Assembly (NCBI GenBank): GCA_964537965.1
Contig: CAZIDB010000044.1
Coordinates: 1-25,424, forward strand
Reading direction: 5' to 3'
DNA from: SURF-24 sp964537965
Lineage (GTDB): Bacteria > Bacteroidota > Ignavibacteria > Ignavibacteriales > SURF-24
DNA: 25,424 nucleotides
Of the stretch, positions 23,950 to 25,424 are shown piece by piece (positions within the stretch are counted from its first letter, which is position 1; the number at the start of each line of letters is the position of its first letter). The notes beneath the pieces were generated by a model. That model ran no database searches. It worked only from the letters and a program-made list of their open reading frames with translations, and was not told where the DNA came from. A program made the translations under genes and the position numbers.

Positions 23950-25164
23950 ATGATAAGATTTCTTACTGCCGGCGAATCTCATGGAAAAGCCTTAACAACA
24001 ATTGTAGAAGGATTCCCTTCAAATATTGAGATAAAAGAAGATTACCTGAATTTTCATCTTAAGAGAAGACAAATGGGTTATGGCCGTGGATTGAGAATGA
24101 AAATTGAAACAGACACTGCCGAGATTCTATCCGGGGTAAGATTTCAAAAAACACTTGGCTCACCAATCTCTTTGCTCATAAAAAACAGCGACTGGGAAAA
24201 CTGGACAGACAAAATGACTTCGGGCGAAAAAACTTCTGAAGTAGAGAAAATTACTCTGCCGCGTCCGGGTCACGCAGATCTTGTTGGTGTTACAAAATAT
24301 AATTTTGATGATATAAGAAATTCAATTGAGCGATCAAGCGCAAGGGAAACTGCTGCACGCGTAGCCGCCTGTTCAATAGCAAGAAGGTTCTTAGAAGAAT
24401 TTGGAATTTCAATCGGTAGCTTTGTTGAAAGTGTCGGCGGAATTTATCCGAATGAAAATTATTTGCAAAAACTTTTTAACAATGAATTACCTGAAAATTT
24501 TAACGCCTGGGATTTGTCTTTGGAATCGGATAAGAGTGAAGTAAAAGTATTTGAGAAGGAACAGGAAGAAAAAATTATTGATAAAATTAAAGAAGCTAAA
24601 AAGAAAGGTGATACGCTTGGTGGCAATTTTGTTGTTGTTGCTACAGGTGTGCCGGTCGGGCTTGGTAGTTTTGTTCATTACGATAGAAAACTTGATGCTG
24701 AAATTGCACATTCAATTATGTCAATAAATGCTGTTAAAGCAGTAGAGGTTGGAACAGGATTTAATGTTGCGGATATTTTTGGTTCAGTTTCTCATGACGA
24801 AATAATTAAAAAAGGTGAGAACATTACAAGGAAGACGAATCGTGCAGGTGGAATTGAAGGTGGCGTATCAACTGGATTGCCTATAATTGTTCGCGGTGCA
24901 ATGAAACCGATTGCAACCTTAATGTCACCGATTGAAAGTGTTGATCTTGCAACAATGGAACAGATTACATCACGAAGAGAGAGAAGCGATTTTATGGCTG
25001 TGCCCGCGTGTGCGGTAATTGCAGAATCTATGCTTGCCTGGAGCCTTGCAAAATATTTCCTTGAGAAGTTTGGTGGTGATTCGCTTGAAGAGACAAAAGA
25101 TAATTTCAACCTTTACCAGGATAAATTATCGGGGCGTTTAAGAAAAAATTTCGGGAAAGCTTAG
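23950..25164 (+). CDS. aroC: Chorismate synthase
   Basis: 404 residues, the longer class of AroC. Signature stretches are FLTAGESHGKAL (His11 included), RRQMGYGRG, RPGHADLVG, ERSSARETAARVAACSIARR and VPVGLGSFVHYDRKLDAEIA. It converts 5-enolpyruvylshikimate-3-phosphate to chorismate, needing reduced FMN, and is the last common step of aromatic amino-acid synthesis. It follows a terminator and so has its own promoter, which I could not place with confidence. The start ATG follows AAAGG. A metallo-hydrolase gene lies 60 nt after it. No other aro gene is present. Confidence 0.95.
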   Translation: MIRFLTAGESHGKALTTIVEGFPSNIEIKEDYLNFHLKRRQMGYGRGLRMKIETDTAEILSGVRFQKTLGSPISLLIKNSDWENWTDKMTSGEKTSEVEKITLPRPGHADLVGVTKYNFDDIRNSIERSSARETAARVAACSIARRFLEEFGISIGSFVESVGGIYPNENYLQKLFNNELPENFNAWDLSLESDKSEVKVFEKEQEEKIIDKIKEAKKKGDTLGGNFVVVATGVPVGLGSFVHYDRKLDAEIAHSIMSINAVKAVEVGTGFNVADIFGSVSHDEIIKKGENITRKTNRAGGIEGGVSTGLPIIVRGAMKPIATLMSPIESVDLATMEQITSRRERSDFMAVPACAVIAESMLAWSLAKYFLEKFGGDSLEETKDNFNLYQDKLSGRLRKNFGKA

Positions 25165-25224
25165 AAGAAAGATTTTCATCACCTTACAACGACAAATAAT
25201 TTTTAATCAATTAAAGCTGAACCA

Positions 25225-25424
25225 ATGATAAAAATACATAAATTCATTTTTAATCCTTTTGCAGAAAATACTTACGTACTTTGGGATGATTCTACTTTGG
25301 AGGCTGCTATAATTGATCCCGGTTGTTATGAGGAATATGAGAAGAATCTGCTTAAGGATTTTGTAACTTCAAATAAGCTTAAACCGAAATACCTTGTTAA
25401 CACGCACTGCCATATAGATCATAT
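25225..25424 (+). CDS. Metallo-beta-lactamase-fold hydrolase, 5' part
   Basis: The first 66 residues of a gene that runs off the window. NPFAENTYVLWDD, the AIIDPG strand, and the zinc motif THCHIDH (His61, His63, Asp65, His66) identify the glyoxalase II / MBL hydrolase superfamily. Without the rest it is not possible to tell glyoxalase II from other MBL hydrolases. The ATG at 25225 has no strong Shine-Dalgarno. Confidence 0.85.
   Translation, partial: MIKIHKFIFNPFAENTYVLWDDSTLEAAIIDPGCYEEYEKNLLKDFVTSNKLKPKYLVNTHCHIDH

Overview
The window is AT-rich bacterial DNA with Gram-negative envelope genes. It most likely comes from the Ignavibacteria or a related Bacteroidota/Chlorobiota lineage. The best evidence is the end of the 2042-residue secreted protein at 6610-12738, a type IX secretion (T9SS) sorting domain opening with YQNYPNPFNPATTISF, a wording common in Ignavibacteria. 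A Bacteroidota-style promoter (TTTG, 19 nt, TATTTTTG) before 12925 and several predicted lipoproteins agree. Taxonomy is inferred from these motifs only. Every recognisable gene is on the + strand.

Layout. (1) 1-520 is an imperfect tandem array of about 145-bp units headed by a small GC-rich hairpin, then about 300 nt with no convincing gene. (2) 838-6285 looks like accessory DNA: a membrane-anchored protein of unknown function, a Rossmann-fold NAD(P)-binding protein, two predicted lipoproteins, a TlpA-like thioredoxin-fold gene broken by a one-base frameshift, a DinB/DUF1569-like protein, the decayed 3' end of a probable glycoside hydrolase family 2 gene, and a pentapeptide-repeat protein. 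(3) 6610-12738 encodes the giant modular secreted protein: beta-helix repeats, ASH-like domains, a von Willebrand A domain with intact MIDAS residues, a long unassigned Gly/Ala-rich middle, and the sorting domain. (4) 12925-18991 is a tight three-gene group: two paralogous MacB/FtsX-type permeases and a large predicted outer-membrane beta-barrel protein, behind the predicted promoter. (5) 19088-23810 carries a Nudix hydrolase, then a close-packed run of PfkB kinase, mtnA, recO and an HtrA/DegP protease, ending in a clear intrinsic terminator. (6) 23950-25424 has aroC and the start of a metallo-beta-lactamase-fold hydrolase cut by the window edge.

How the genes may work together. The permease pair and barrel protein look like one envelope unit without an encoded ATPase or adaptor, and this is the best candidate here for something undescribed. 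The kinase and MtnA genes overlap by 11 nt and MtnA and RecO by 1 nt, so the first pair is probably co-translated and may act on the same sugar-phosphate route (methylthioribose or nucleoside-sugar salvage). The neighbourhood from 838 to about 6300 shows gene decay (frameshift, relic, small ORFs) and repeats, in contrast to the intact housekeeping block at the right end.
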